In this document: positions 8,032 through 18,616 of the stretch, in pieces | Numbering within the stretch: the stretch's first letter is position 1 | How the letters are laid out: each line of letters begins with the position of its first letter | Assembly: GCA_021833065.1 (NCBI GenBank) | Contig: JAKBGO010000005.1 | Location: 1 to 43,613, forward strand | Direction: 5' to 3' | Origin: a bacterium | Lineage (GTDB): Bacteria > Patescibacteriota > Saccharimonadia > Saccharimonadales > UBA4665 | DNA: 43,613 nt | Notes under the pieces: generated by a model | Seen by the model: only the letters and a program-made list of their open reading frames with translations | Database searches by the model: none | Told to the model about the DNA's origin: nothing | Translations under genes and position numbers: made by a program

Positions 8032-11000
8032 TGAATCCAAATTACTATCAATCGCTTAGCGCCGATATCTCTGAATTTGATGCCGTTAGGTTGGCTGTTG
8101 CTAGCCCCGGCGATATCTTAGACTGGAGTTATGGTGAGGTAACCAAACCAGAGACTATTAATTACAGAACTCAAAAGCCGGAACGAGACGGCCTCTTCTG
8201 TGAGCGAATATTTGGTCCCGTTAAAGATATTAATCCTCATGATGCGAAATATAAGGGCGTTAGAAGCCGTGAAGCCGCAGTCGATAAGAAGGGAGAGTTA
8301 GTTACTAAGTCAATCGTAAGACGAGAAAGAATGGGCCACATAAGTCTTGCTGTACCAGTAGCCCATATCTGGTTCTTAAAGGGCACACCAAGTGCCATGG
8401 GATTAATCCTCGGCTTAACTGTGAAGAACTTGGAAAAAATTGCCTATTTTGCGTCATATGTCATAAAAACTGTTGATACCTCTAAAAGAGAGCAATTACT
8501 GGCTGATAAAGAAGCTGAGTTTAATGCTGCTAAAGAAGCTATCAAACTTCGATTTGAAAACGAAGCTAAAAACGAGGATGCAAACATCAAAGCCTTAGCT
8601 GAGATGCAAAACAAGGAGATGACCGAACTCGTAGACAACTTTAATGAATTCAAAGAACAGATCGACGGTCTTAACAAGTTCGCTTTAATTTCTGAAACTG
8701 ACTACAGAAACCTCCCAGAAGAACTGAGAGAATTGATTACAGTTGGTATGGGTGGTAGCGCTCTAAAAGATTTACTAGAAGAAGTTAATTTGGATTCATT
8801 GATTGATGAATTGAGCAAGGAGGCTGAAGAAGCTAAAGGCCAGCGGAAGAAAAAAATCATGAAAAGACTTAGATTGATTGAAAGCATGAAAAAGGCCAAC
8901 ATTGAACCAAGCTCATTATGTATTTCAGTTTTACCAGTAATACCTCCAGATCTTCGACCGATGGTTCAGTTAACTGGTGGAAGATTTGCAACCAGCGACC
9001 TAAATGATTTGTACAGACGTGTCATCAACAGAAATAATCGTCTTAAAAAACTAATTGAGTTGAATGCTCCAGAAGTGATTCGTCGAAATGAGCAACGAAT
9101 GCTCCAAGAGGCCGTCGATGCCTTAATTGATAATAATTCCACTAGAAGTGGTCGGGCTGTTGCATCGACTGGTCAGAGAAGAAAGCTTAAGAGTTTATCT
9201 GATTTATTAAAAGGTAAGCAAGGACGATTTAGACAAAATCTTCTTGGTAAAAGAGTAGATTACTCCGGCCGTTCAGTGATCGTAGCCGGTCCCGATCTTA
9301 AGATTAATCAATGTGGGCTTCCAAAAATGATGGCTCTAGAGCTATTTAAACCTTTTGTTATTGGCGAGTTGATTGAAAAAGAATTAGCTCATAACATCAG
9401 GAGCGCTACAAGATTAATTGAAATGGGAGAAACTGCCGTTTGGGACGCTCTGGACACAGTTATTAAAGATAAGTATGTTCTTCTAAATCGTGCTCCAAGC
9501 TTGCACCGATTAAGTATTCAGGCCTTTATGCCCGTTTTGATTGAGGGTAGAGCAATTCAGCTTCATCCGCTTGTCTGTAAAGGTTTTAACGCGGATTTTG
9601 ACGGTGACCAGATGGCAGTACATTTGCCTTTGAGCGAAGAAGCTCAGGCTGAGGTTAAAAACTTAATGGTTGCAAGTAAAAATCTTTTAAAACCAGCTGA
9701 TGGTTCACCTATTTTGCACATTGAGCAAGATATTGTTTTAGGCTGCTACTACTTAACATACCTCAAGCAAAAGTACTCAATCGAAAATACAACTGTATTT
9801 GAGTCGCTTGATGAAGCTATAATGGCTTTTGATGCTGGCAAAATAGCTGTTCAGAGTTTTGTTAAATTACCATTTAAGGGACAAATAAGACACACTACAT
9901 TCGGTAGGATTTTGTTTAACGAGGCTTTCCCGGAAGATTTTGAATTTCAAGATGATGTTATGACCAAAAAGCGATTACAGAAATTAATGGTTGATGTTTA
10001 CGCTAAATACGGTCAAGAAAAAACTGCAGAAATTGCCGATACTTTGAAAGAACTTGGTTTTTACCATGCAACTCAATCCGGTCTATCAATGGGTATGAAT
10101 GACTTTGTTTCCGTTGAAGGTATGGATAAAGTGATTGAGGAAGGTGAAGACATAGCATCTAAAATTGCCGATGATTATGCTGCTGGTTTCATTAATGACG
10201 AAGAAAGACATCGTTTAATCGTAGAACACTGGACAAAAGTTGATGCCAAAGTTGGTGAAATGTTAGCAAAACAGATGGTTAATGTTGATTCATCGATGGC
10301 TATCGCTATCTATTCTGGTGCTCGAGGTAACATTTCTTCTATGAAAGATACCGTGGGCATGCTGGGGATTAGGTCCGATGCTTCTGGACAGGCTATTGAG
10401 CTACCAATTAAATCAAGTTATATGAGGGGACTTGAACCATTGGAATACTTTACCGGTACCAGAGGTACTAGAAAGTCTCTAATAGACATCGCCTTAAAGA
10501 CTGCAGACGCTGGGTACTTAACAAGACGTCTAGTTGATGTTGCGCAGGATGTATTCACTATCTCAGATGATGAAAATGATCCTGGATTTACTATGCTTAG
10601 ATCTGATGCTACTGAAATCGGTGTTAGCTATGCATTTCGATTGGCGGGACGTTACGCTGCTGAAGATGTTGCCGGTTATGTGAAAAAAGGAGAATTAATT
10701 TCTACCGAGATTGCCGAGAAAATCGAAAAAGACGAAAAGGTTGATGTCATTAAAATAATGAGTGCGCTTAGTTGTACGAGTGTTTGGGGAATTCCACAAA
10801 AATCTTATGGTTTAGACCCATCATCTAATCAATTAGTAGCAGATCGTCACCCAATTGGTGTAATAGCAGCTCAAAGTATAGGTGAACCTGGTACACAGCT
10901 TTCACTAGACAGTAAGCACCGAGGTGGATCAGTTATGCTTGATGAGACCGCTCAGGGCCTTTCCCGTATTGAAGAGTTGTTTGAAGCACGAAATCCTAAA

Positions 11001-11867
11001 GGTCAAGCTTATTTATCAGAAATTGATGGTAAAGTCTCTCTAAATGAGGAAGGCAATCAATACATCGTTTCGATAACACCAGAAAATGTTAAGCCAATTA
11101 AGTTTAATTTGGGTGATAAAAAAGCATTTGTAGCCGATAAATCCGAAGTCGCACTTGGTCAGATTTTAGCTGCTCATGAAGATAATTCTGAACCTATTTT
11201 AGCTCCAATTGGCGGACATGTTGAAGTTGGTAGCACAACTATCACTTTAACTCCCTCCAAGCAAAGCGTTTTACGCTATGAAATTCCTAGCTTTAAGCAG
11301 ATATTAATCAAGGATGGCGATAGCGTGGTTGCCGGTCAGAGACTAACAAATGGTTCGATAAATCTTCAAGATTTAATGAGGCTACAAGGTGTAGAATCTA
11401 CTCAGAGATATATAATGAATGAGATTTTACGAATTTTTGCCGGACAGGGACAGAATATTGCCTCGAAGCATCTTGAGATTATAGTCAGACAAATGTTCTC
11501 TCGTGTTCAGATTGAGGATCCGGGTGATAGTGATTTTGTTACCGGTGATATTGTTTCCAAGTTGTCCGTTGCTGAACAAAATGAACAATTGGTAAGTAAC
11601 AACAAGCAACCAGCAGTAGTCAACCAACTGTTACTTGGGATTACAAAATCCAGCCTTTCAACTGATTCGTTCCTATCGGCCGCTTCTTTCCAGGACACTA
11701 CAAGAGTACTAATTTCAGCTGCAACAAGTGGAAAAACAGATAAGCTCTTCGGATTGAAAGAAAATGTTATCTTAGGTCGTAAGATTCCTGTTGGGACCGG
11801 CTATCGTGACAAGGATGAGAATGAATCGGATTCAGAAGAGTTCGACCTAGTTGATAATCTAGCTTAA
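8031..11867 (+). CDS. rpoC: DNA-directed RNA polymerase subunit beta-prime
   Basis: [15 protein letters not shown] active site, [44 protein letters not shown]-like block, [33 protein letters not shown]-like block. Confidence 0.98.
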   Translation: MNPNYYQSLSADISEFDAVRLAVASPGDILDWSYGEVTKPETINYRTQKPERDGLFCERIFGPVKDINPHDAKYKGVRSREAAVDKKGELVTKSIVRRERMGHISLAVPVAHIWFLKGTPSAMGLILGLTVKNLEKIAYFASYVIKTVDTSKREQLLADKEAEFNAAKEAIKLRFENEAKNEDANIKALAEMQNKEMTELVDNFNEFKEQIDGLNKFALISETDYRNLPEELRELITVGMGGSALKDLLEEVNLDSLIDELSKEAEEAKGQRKKKIMKRLRLIESMKKANIEPSSLCISVLPVIPPDLRPMVQLTGGRFATSDLNDLYRRVINRNNRLKKLIELNAPEVIRRNEQRMLQEAVDALIDNNSTRSGRAVASTGQRRKLKSLSDLLKGKQGRFRQNLLGKRVDYSGRSVIVAGPDLKINQCGLPKMMALELFKPFVIGELIEKELAHNIRSATRLIEMGETAVWDALDTVIKDKYVLLNRAPSLHRLSIQAFMPVLIEGRAIQLHPLVCKGFNADFDGDQMAVHLPLSEEAQAEVKNLMVASKNLLKPADGSPILHIEQDIVLGCYYLTYLKQKYSIENTTVFESLDEAIMAFDAGKIAVQSFVKLPFKGQIRHTTFGRILFNEAFPEDFEFQDDVMTKKRLQKLMVDVYAKYGQEKTAEIADTLKELGFYHATQSGLSMGMNDFVSVEGMDKVIEEGEDIASKIADDYAAGFINDEERHRLIVEHWTKVDAKVGEMLAKQMVNVDSSMAIAIYSGARGNISSMKDTVGMLGIRSDASGQAIELPIKSSYMRGLEPLEYFTGTRGTRKSLIDIALKTADAGYLTRRLVDVAQDVFTISDDENDPGFTMLRSDATEIGVSYAFRLAGRYAAEDVAGYVKKGELISTEIAEKIEKDEKVDVIKIMSALSCTSVWGIPQKSYGLDPSSNQLVADRHPIGVIAAQSIGEPGTQLSLDSKHRGGSVMLDETAQGLSRIEELFEARNPKGQAYLSEIDGKVSLNEEGNQYIVSITPENVKPIKFNLGDKKAFVADKSEVALGQILAAHEDNSEPILAPIGGHVEVGSTTITLTPSKQSVLRYEIPSFKQILIKDGDSVVAGQRLTNGSINLQDLMRLQGVESTQRYIMNEILRIFAGQGQNIASKHLEIIVRQMFSRVQIEDPGDSDFVTGDIVSKLSVAEQNEQLVSNNKQPAVVNQLLLGITKSSLSTDSFLSAASFQDTTRVLISAATSGKTDKLFGLKENVILGRKIPVGTGYRDKDENESDSEEFDLVDNLA

Positions 11868-11925
11868 ATTTGCTAAAGTATATCAGAATATATTATTTAA
11901 AACTCCGAGCCTTGAGTAATCAGAG

Positions 11926-11931
11926 TATAAT
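11926..11931 (+). promoter_or_regulatory. putative -10 element for the str operon (TATAAT)
   Basis: TATAAT 66 nt upstream of rpsL in the rpoC-rpsL gap; -35 weak. Confidence 0.4.
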
Positions 11932-11996
11932 CGTTGCCGGCGGCATCTGACAACGGTACCCTATAAGGCGGTAGAGTTAAATTACAAGGAGAAAAA

Positions 11997-12410
11997 ATGC
12001 CGACAATTAATCAGTTAGTAAGGAAGTCTCGATCAAAGACTACCTCTAAAAGCAAATCGCCTGCAATGGGTAGAGTTGTCAATAACCTAAAAAACAAATC
12101 CTATGAAAAGGCTTCACCTTTTAAAAGAGGGGTTTGTGTTAAAGTTACTACCAAAACACCAAAAAAACCTAACTCAGCACTTCGAAAAGTAGCCCGAGTG
12201 AGATTAACAAACGGCTATGAGGTTTGGGCATATATTGGTGGTGAGGGTCACAACCTACAGGAGCACGCTGTTGTTCTCGTACGTGGCGGTCGTGTCAAGG
12301 ATTTGCCAGGTGTTAGATATCATATTGTCAGAGGTTCTTTTGACTTACAGGGTGTGAATAATCGAAAGCAAGGTCGATCTAAATACGGTGCTAAGGCGGA
12401 GAAGAAATAA
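11997..12410 (+). CDS. rpsL: 30S ribosomal protein S12
   Basis: [58 protein letters not shown]. Confidence 0.98.
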   Translation: MPTINQLVRKSRSKTTSKSKSPAMGRVVNNLKNKSYEKASPFKRGVCVKVTTKTPKKPNSALRKVARVRLTNGYEVWAYIGGEGHNLQEHAVVLVRGGRVKDLPGVRYHIVRGSFDLQGVNNRKQGRSKYGAKAEKK

Positions 12411-12892
12411 TGCCTAGAAAAGTAACTAAATCATTAATCAGACAAGTAAAACCTGACCGAATGTATAACAGTGTCAAGGTTCAAAAACTCATTAACCGAA
12501 TAATGAAAAAAGGGAAAAAACAGCTGGCAGAGAAATTAGTCTATGATGGCATGGCACTAGCTGCTAAAAAATTAAAGATCGATAATCCACTGGACGTTTT
12601 TGATCAAGCATTTAAAAACATTGAGCCTCACATGGAAACTCGCTCCAGAAGAGTTGGTGGAGCTAATTATCAGATTCCTTTTGAAGTCAGAGGACAGCGG
12701 CAGAATCACTTAACCACTATGTGGTTCGTGGCTGCTTGTCGTGCTAAAAAGGGAACTAACATGGTTGAATGTATCGCTTCAGAGTTAGTTGATGCCTACA
12801 ACAATACCGGTACAGCCGTAAAGAAGAAGGAAGATACTCACAAAATGGCTGAATCTAACCGGGCATTTGCTCATTTTGCGAGAATGGCTTAA
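12410..12892 (+). CDS. rpsG: 30S ribosomal protein S7
   Basis: RSRRVGGANYQIPFEVR, KKEDTHKMAESNRAFAHF; 1-nt overlap with rpsL. Confidence 0.97.
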   Translation: MPRKVTKSLIRQVKPDRMYNSVKVQKLINRIMKKGKKQLAEKLVYDGMALAAKKLKIDNPLDVFDQAFKNIEPHMETRSRRVGGANYQIPFEVRGQRQNHLTTMWFVAACRAKKGTNMVECIASELVDAYNNTGTAVKKKEDTHKMAESNRAFAHFARMA

Positions 12893-12912
12893 ACAAATAA
12901 ATAGGGAATATT

Positions 12913-15003
12913 ATGGCAGAAAAACAATATGCAATTGAGAAATTAAGAAATATTGGCATTATCGCTCACATTGATGCCGGTAAAACCACTACAACTGAGG
13001 GTATTTTATACAGGACCGGTTTAAAGCACAAAATTGGTGCAGTTCATGAAGGTGAAACTACTACAGACTGGATGGCCCAAGAGAGAGAACGTGGTATAAC
13101 CATCGTTTCTGCGGCTGTTACTTGTTATTGGAAAAACCATCAGATAAACATTATCGATACCCCAGGACACATTGATTTTACCGTAGAGGTAGAAAGAAGT
13201 CTGCGTGTTCTTGATGGTGCGGTAGTTGTATTTGATGGAAAAATGGGTGTAGAGAGCCAATCCGAAACTGTATGGCGACAAGCCGATAAATACGGAGTAC
13301 CTAGGATTTGTTTTATTAATAAAATCAATCAAACCGGTGGTGATTTTTATAAATCTCTAGAGTCAATTCACAACAGGTTATCTAAAAGAGCTTTTCCTAT
13401 CCACCTTCCAATCGGCTTCGAACAATCAGTCAGCGGTGTCGTTGATTTGATAACCATGAAATCTTATACCTATAAGAATTTTGCTGATCACGAGCTAACA
13501 GTTGGTGAAATACCAGCCGATATGAGCGATCAAGTTAGGAAATACAGATCCTTGCTGATTGAAAACGCTGTGGCTGAAGATGAAGAAATGTTAGAAAAAT
13601 ATCTAGAAGTAGGTGAAGAAGGCCTAACCGAAGATGAAATTAAAGAGTCTATCAAAAGAGCGGTTCTTGGTGGAAAGTTTTATGCAGTTTCCGGTGGAGA
13701 TGGTCGAGGCGTTATTGTTGAAAAATTGTTAGATGCCGTTGTAGATTTTCTACCTAGTCCCTTGAATCGTGGTTCTACCTGGGGAACTAACTCTAAAACC
13801 GGTGACGAAGTTGAAAGAAAGCCAAGTGTTTCCGAGCCATTTTCTGCCCTAGCTTTTAAAATTGCAACTGATCCATTTGTAGGTAAATTAGCCTATTTCA
13901 GAGTCTATTCAGGAAAAATTACAGCCGGTAGCTATATTCTGAACAGTTCAACCGGGGAAAAGGAAAGAGTTGGTAGAATCGTTAGAATGCAGGCTGATAA
14001 ACGTGAAGATGTTTCCGAAGTTTTGGCTGGAGATATTGCTGCCATAGTCGGCTTGAAGGGTACTACAACAGGGAATACCCTATGTGATCAATCGCACCCG
14101 ATAGTTCTTGAGAGTATCACTTTCCCAGAACCTCCAGTGTCAATTGCAATTGAACCAAAAACTAAAGCCGACCAAGAAAAAATGAGCCTTGCTCTTCAAA
14201 GACTTGCAGAAGAAGATCCTACTTTTAGAATCAAAGTTGATGAAGAAACCGGTCAAACGATTATTTCCGGGATGGGTGAATTGCACCTGGAAATTCTAGT
14301 TGATCGAATGAAAAGAGAATTCGGCGTAGAGGCCAATATTGGTCAGCCTCAGGTGGCATACCGAGAAACCATTAGAAAAGATAATGTCGAAGTCCAAGGT
14401 AAGTTTATTAGACAGTCCGGTGGACGTGGACAGTATGGCGATGTTTGGCTTAGATTGTCTCAGAATACTCCTGGAGAAGGATTTAAGTTTGTAAATTCTA
14501 TCAAAGGTGGAGTAGTTCCTTCAGAATACATTAAGCCTGTCGAACAAGGTATAACTGAAGCCATGAATAACGGTGTATTAGCTGGATATCCGGTCGTTGA
14601 CTTAGTCGCTGAACTATATGATGGTAGCTACCATGAAGTAGACTCATCTGAGTTAGCATTTAAGATTGCCGGTTCAATGGCTTTGCAGGACGGAGTTAAA
14701 AAGGCATCCCCGGTCTTAATGGAACCTATCATGAAAGTAGTTGTAGTTACACCGGAAGAATTCATGGGTGATGTAATTGGTGACTTAAACTCAAAGCGTG
14801 GTCAAATAGATTCTATGGAAGATTTAAGTGGTGGTATAAAAGAGATTACTTCATTCGTACCCCTCGGTGAGATGTTCGGTTATACAACTAATTTGAGGAG
14901 TATTACGCAGGGTCGTGCCAGCTCTACTATGGAACTTGATCACTATTCCGATGTACCTAACAATGTTACCGAGGCAATTATAGCCAAGAATGCAAAATCC
15001 TAG
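12913..15003 (+). CDS. fusA: elongation factor G
   Basis: NIGIIAHIDAGKTTTTEGILYRTG, DTPGHIDFTVEVERSLRVLDGAV, ERGITI; full-length EF-G. Confidence 0.98.
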   Translation: MAEKQYAIEKLRNIGIIAHIDAGKTTTTEGILYRTGLKHKIGAVHEGETTTDWMAQERERGITIVSAAVTCYWKNHQINIIDTPGHIDFTVEVERSLRVLDGAVVVFDGKMGVESQSETVWRQADKYGVPRICFINKINQTGGDFYKSLESIHNRLSKRAFPIHLPIGFEQSVSGVVDLITMKSYTYKNFADHELTVGEIPADMSDQVRKYRSLLIENAVAEDEEMLEKYLEVGEEGLTEDEIKESIKRAVLGGKFYAVSGGDGRGVIVEKLLDAVVDFLPSPLNRGSTWGTNSKTGDEVERKPSVSEPFSALAFKIATDPFVGKLAYFRVYSGKITAGSYILNSSTGEKERVGRIVRMQADKREDVSEVLAGDIAAIVGLKGTTTGNTLCDQSHPIVLESITFPEPPVSIAIEPKTKADQEKMSLALQRLAEEDPTFRIKVDEETGQTIISGMGELHLEILVDRMKREFGVEANIGQPQVAYRETIRKDNVEVQGKFIRQSGGRGQYGDVWLRLSQNTPGEGFKFVNSIKGGVVPSEYIKPVEQGITEAMNNGVLAGYPVVDLVAELYDGSYHEVDSSELAFKIAGSMALQDGVKKASPVLMEPIMKVVVVTPEEFMGDVIGDLNSKRGQIDSMEDLSGGIKEITSFVPLGEMFGYTTNLRSITQGRASSTMELDHYSDVPNNVTEAIIAKNAKS

Positions 15004-15014
15004 CCGTTAATCAC

Positions 15015-15044
15015 TTTACAAAACATTAACTTTTACAGTATACT
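15015..15044 (+). promoter_or_regulatory. putative tuf promoter (TTTACA-N18-TATACT)
   Basis: -35 15015-15020, -10 15039-15044 in the fusA-tuf gap. Confidence 0.6.
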
Positions 15045-15124
15045 AATCCCTAGACGCTTTAGTGTGAGTATTGATACTAATGCTTAAAGTCTAATATATA
15101 TTTAAAATTTAAGGAGCAATAAAA

Positions 15125-16309
15125 ATGGCTGATCAGTTTGATCGTTCCAAACCACATGTTAACGTCGGTACTATGGGTCACGTTGACCATGGAAAAACCA
15201 CTTTAACAGCAGCAATTACTACCGTACTTGCTAAAAAATTACCAAGTGCTGTCAACAAGCCAGTCGCTTATGACCAGATTGACAACGCACCAGAAGAGAG
15301 ACAGCGAGGTATTACTATCGCTACTTCTCACCAAGAGTACGAAAGCGAAAAGAGACACTATGCTCACGTTGATATGCCAGGACACGCTGATTATGTTAAA
15401 AACATGATTACCGGTGCTGCACAAATTGACGGTGCAATCTTAGTCGTTTCTGCCGCTGATGGCCCTATGCCTCAAACTAGAGAACACGTTCTTCTAGCCC
15501 GACAAGTAGGTGTACCAAAGATCCTTGTTTTTCTTAATAAAATGGATTTAGCAGATGCTGAATTAGTTGATTTAGTTGAAGAAGAAATCCGTGAATTACT
15601 TGAAAAGAATGGTTTTGATGCAAAGGCACCAATTATTCGTGGTTCAGCTGCAAAAGCTCTCGAAGGAGACGCTCCAAATGAAGACGCAATTATGGAACTC
15701 ATTAAGGCTATGGATGATTACATTCCGGAACCTAAGAGAGAATTAGACAAACCTTTCTTGATGCCAATTGAGGACGTTTTCTCAATCAAAGGTCGTGGAA
15801 CTGTAGCTACCGGACGTATTGAAACCGGTATAGTTAAAATTAACGACGAAGTTGAAATCGTTGGAATCCGTGAAAGCAAGAAATCTGTTGTTATTGGCAT
15901 TGAGGCTTTCAAAAAATCTCTAGACCAAGGTCAGGCCGGTGATAACGCTGGTGTATTGCTACGTGGAATTGAAAGAGACGATATAGAAAGAGGTCAGGTC
16001 TTGGCTAAACCAGGATCAATAACTCCTCATACAGAATTCGAGTCAGAGGTTTATATCTTAACAAAAGAAGAAGGTGGTCGACACACACCATTCTTTAAGG
16101 GTTACAAGCCTCAGTTCTATTTCCGTACAACTGACGTTACTGGTGAGGTTGAATTACCTGCCGATAAAGAAATGGTTATGCCAGGTGACACCGTTACTTT
16201 TAAAGTAAAATTACTTGCCCCGATTGCTATGGACCAAGGTCTAAGATTTGCTATTCGTGAAGGTGGTAAAACTGTTGGTGCTGGAGTAGTTACCAAGATT
16301 GTTAAATAA
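15125..16309 (+). CDS. tuf: elongation factor Tu
   Basis: [71 protein letters not shown]. Confidence 0.98.
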   Translation: MADQFDRSKPHVNVGTMGHVDHGKTTLTAAITTVLAKKLPSAVNKPVAYDQIDNAPEERQRGITIATSHQEYESEKRHYAHVDMPGHADYVKNMITGAAQIDGAILVVSAADGPMPQTREHVLLARQVGVPKILVFLNKMDLADAELVDLVEEEIRELLEKNGFDAKAPIIRGSAAKALEGDAPNEDAIMELIKAMDDYIPEPKRELDKPFLMPIEDVFSIKGRGTVATGRIETGIVKINDEVEIVGIRESKKSVVIGIEAFKKSLDQGQAGDNAGVLLRGIERDDIERGQVLAKPGSITPHTEFESEVYILTKEEGGRHTPFFKGYKPQFYFRTTDVTGEVELPADKEMVMPGDTVTFKVKLLAPIAMDQGLRFAIREGGKTVGAGVVTKIVK

Positions 16310-16310
16310 T

Positions 16311-16340
16311 TTGACATATCAGTCAACTTATTGCTAAAAT
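16311..16340 (+). promoter_or_regulatory. S10-operon promoter (TTGACA-N18-TAAAAT, extended -10 TGC)
   Basis: Near-consensus elements right after tuf; -35 is part of the inverted repeat TTGACatatcaGTCAA (16311-16326). Confidence 0.7.
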
Positions 16341-16437
16341 CTATAAAATTTAATTGTACTGATTAAAACTCACCACTTTATTTTAAATATAGTTGATGTT
16401 ACAGTACCGCTCATTTAAGAGCAATAAGGATGAAATA

Positions 16438-16767
16438 ATGAACGATTCTAAAAAACAAGACGAGAAGCAAAGAATTAGAATTCGACTTAAAGCATATGAT
16501 CATAAAGTAATTGATCAAGCAGCAAAACAAATTGTTGATACAGCTCTTAGAACCGGAGCTGTTGTTGCCGGACCAATACCGCTTCCAACAAAGAAAAATA
16601 CATTCACTGTTATTAAAAGTCCCCACGTTTACAAGAAGGGAAGAGAGCAGTTTGAAATGAGAACTCATAAAAGATTAATTGATGTCTTAGAACCAACTTC
16701 TAAAACAATTGATTCTTTGATGAGTTTATCGCTACCAGCAGGTTGCGACGTTGAAATCAAAATGTAG
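16438..16767 (+). CDS. rpsJ: 30S ribosomal protein S10
   Basis: [40 protein letters not shown]; true start likely ATG 16438 (AAGGATG SD) rather than the ORF start 16393. Confidence 0.95.
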   Translation: MNDSKKQDEKQRIRIRLKAYDHKVIDQAAKQIVDTALRTGAVVAGPIPLPTKKNTFTVIKSPHVYKKGREQFEMRTHKRLIDVLEPTSKTIDSLMSLSLPAGCDVEIKM

Positions 16768-16789
16768 TTGAAGTAAAATATTCAACACA

Positions 16790-16817
16790 TTGACAGATAT
16801 CACTTAATTGTGATAAT
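16790..16817 (+). promoter_or_regulatory. putative internal promoter upstream of rplC (TTGACA-N16-GATAAT)
   Basis: -35 16790-16795, -10 16812-16817 in the unusually long rpsJ-rplC gap. Confidence 0.55.
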
Positions 16818-16932
16818 CTATAACGGTATCTGTTAAAAACTATAGCTTAGAGGTATAAGTCATCTTTGTTTAATAGAGGTGATACTGTACTTTGCGCTAT
16901 TTTTTAATTTATTAAATATTAAGAGTAACTAC

Positions 16933-17544
16933 ATGAAACAACTTATAGCTACAAAAATCGGAATGATGAGCACTATCAATGAAAATGGTGTTGTTGAAGC
17001 TGTTACCGTATTATCTGTGCCTAAACAAGTTGTCACACAATTAAAAAATTTGGAAAAAGACGGTTATAACGCTGTCCAAGTAGGCGCTAAAGAAGTGACT
17101 AAGTTGTCTAAGCCTTTGTCGGGTCACGTTAAAGCCAGTAATTTTATGCCAAGAATTATTAAAGAGTATAGAATTGATGAAACTGAATCAAATCTTAATG
17201 TCGGGGATGAATTAAACCCCGACATTTTTAATGTTAACGATAAGGTTGATGTAACATCTAATTCTAAAGGTAAAGGTTTTGCCGGCACCATCAAACGACA
17301 CAATTTTAAAAGAGGAAGAAAAACACACGGCGGTCGGAGTTATCGAAGACCAGGATCGATTGGTTCCATGTATCCTCAAAGAATATTTAAAGGTAAGAAA
17401 ATGGCCGGTCGTCTAGGCAACGAACGTGTAACTATTAAGAATTTAAAAGTGAATTTTATTGATGTCGAAAATCGTTTAATTGGTTTGTCCGGTGCGGTTC
17501 CAGGACCTCGAAAAAGCACTGTTTTGATTAAGGGGCGAGCATAA
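16933..17544 (+). CDS. rplC: 50S ribosomal protein L3
   Basis: MKQLIATKIGMMS start; GKGFAGTIKRHNFKRG, SYRRPGSIG, MAGRLGNERVT. Confidence 0.95.
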   Translation: MKQLIATKIGMMSTINENGVVEAVTVLSVPKQVVTQLKNLEKDGYNAVQVGAKEVTKLSKPLSGHVKASNFMPRIIKEYRIDETESNLNVGDELNPDIFNVNDKVDVTSNSKGKGFAGTIKRHNFKRGRKTHGGRSYRRPGSIGSMYPQRIFKGKKMAGRLGNERVTIKNLKVNFIDVENRLIGLSGAVPGPRKSTVLIKGRA

Positions 17545-18200
17545 TGGCTACTTCAATAACACTCTATTCTAAAAAGGCTGAAAAAACAGCCACTAAACTT
17601 AATCTCGACAAAGAAGTATTCGGTATTACTGAAATTAGTCACCAGTTATTGTCACAAGCTTATAAAACCTACTTGGCTAATGGCAGAACTAACAACGCAG
17701 TAACTAAAACCAGAGGTTTGGTTTCAGGTGGTGGTAAAAAACCTTGGCGACAAAAGGGTACCGGTCGTGCTCGATTCGGTTCTTCTAGAAACCCAATTTG
17801 GAAAGGCGGTGGTGTGGCTTTTGGACCTACTGGTATTGAAAACTATTCACTTAAGTTAAACACTAAAGCTCGAAAACTTGCTATCAAACAAGCTCTTTCG
17901 TCTAAGTTAGGTGCCAATGCTATTAAATTTATTGAATCATTTGATATATCCAAAGTAAGTACCAAAAAACTTATAGATCTTATTAATAAGTTAGATGCCA
18001 ATAAGGGCCATGTTTTGATCGTTGTTAAGGATAAAACTCCGGAAATTATTCTGTCCGCTAGAAATGTAGAAAATTTCAAGGTAGTAAAAAGCTCTTATCT
18101 AAATGTATTCGACGTTTTAAACGCTGATAGCATAGTTATTGAATCAATTACGCTCGAGGGTCTTTCAGCTCAACTTAAAAGTTCCAGGGAGAATAAATAA
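17544..18200 (+). CDS. rplD: 50S ribosomal protein L4
   Basis: GGGKKPWRQKGTGRARFGSSRNPIWKGGGVAFGP. Confidence 0.97.
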   Translation: MATSITLYSKKAEKTATKLNLDKEVFGITEISHQLLSQAYKTYLANGRTNNAVTKTRGLVSGGGKKPWRQKGTGRARFGSSRNPIWKGGGVAFGPTGIENYSLKLNTKARKLAIKQALSSKLGANAIKFIESFDISKVSTKKLIDLINKLDANKGHVLIVVKDKTPEIILSARNVENFKVVKSSYLNVFDVLNADSIVIESITLEGLSAQLKSSRENK

Positions 18201-18616
18201 TGTCCGGTCTTCTTGAATTATTACCAATTTTGAGTGAAAAAACCTATAAAATATCTAAAAGTAGGATTTATGCTTTCAAAGTACCTAAAAACGCTAATAA
18301 AATTTCTATCAAACAACAGATAGAGGATTACTATAAAGTTGAAGTCCAATCAGTAAATATTGTAAATATAGATGGTAAAAGAAAAAGAACGATTTCGCTA
18401 ACCGGCAAAAGATACGATAATTCTTATGGTAAAAGAACTGATACCAAGAAGGCTTATGTATATTTGAAAGAAGGTTTCAGTCTTCCATTCTTTGAAGCTA
18501 TCGAAGAAGAAGCTCAAAAAGAACAGAAGGCTCAAGAAAATTTCGATAAGGCAGCCAAGAAAATTGATGACAAAGAGTCTAAGAAGTCGAAGCGGGCAAA
18601 AAAGGAGAAGGCATAA
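18200..18616 (+). CDS. rplW: 50S ribosomal protein L23
   Basis: Position rplD-rplW-rplB; PILSEKTYKISKSRIYAFKVPKNANKISIKQQIE.YYKV.V.SVN. Confidence 0.92.
   Translation: MSGLLELLPILSEKTYKISKSRIYAFKVPKNANKISIKQQIEDYYKVEVQSVNIVNIDGKRKRTISLTGKRYDNSYGKRTDTKKAYVYLKEGFSLPFFEAIEEEAQKEQKAQENFDKAAKKIDDKESKKSKRAKKEKA

Noticed and set aside
13021-13332. 103-aa minus-strand ORF opposite fusA
   Set aside because: Shadow ORF within conserved EF-G G-domain coding sequence.
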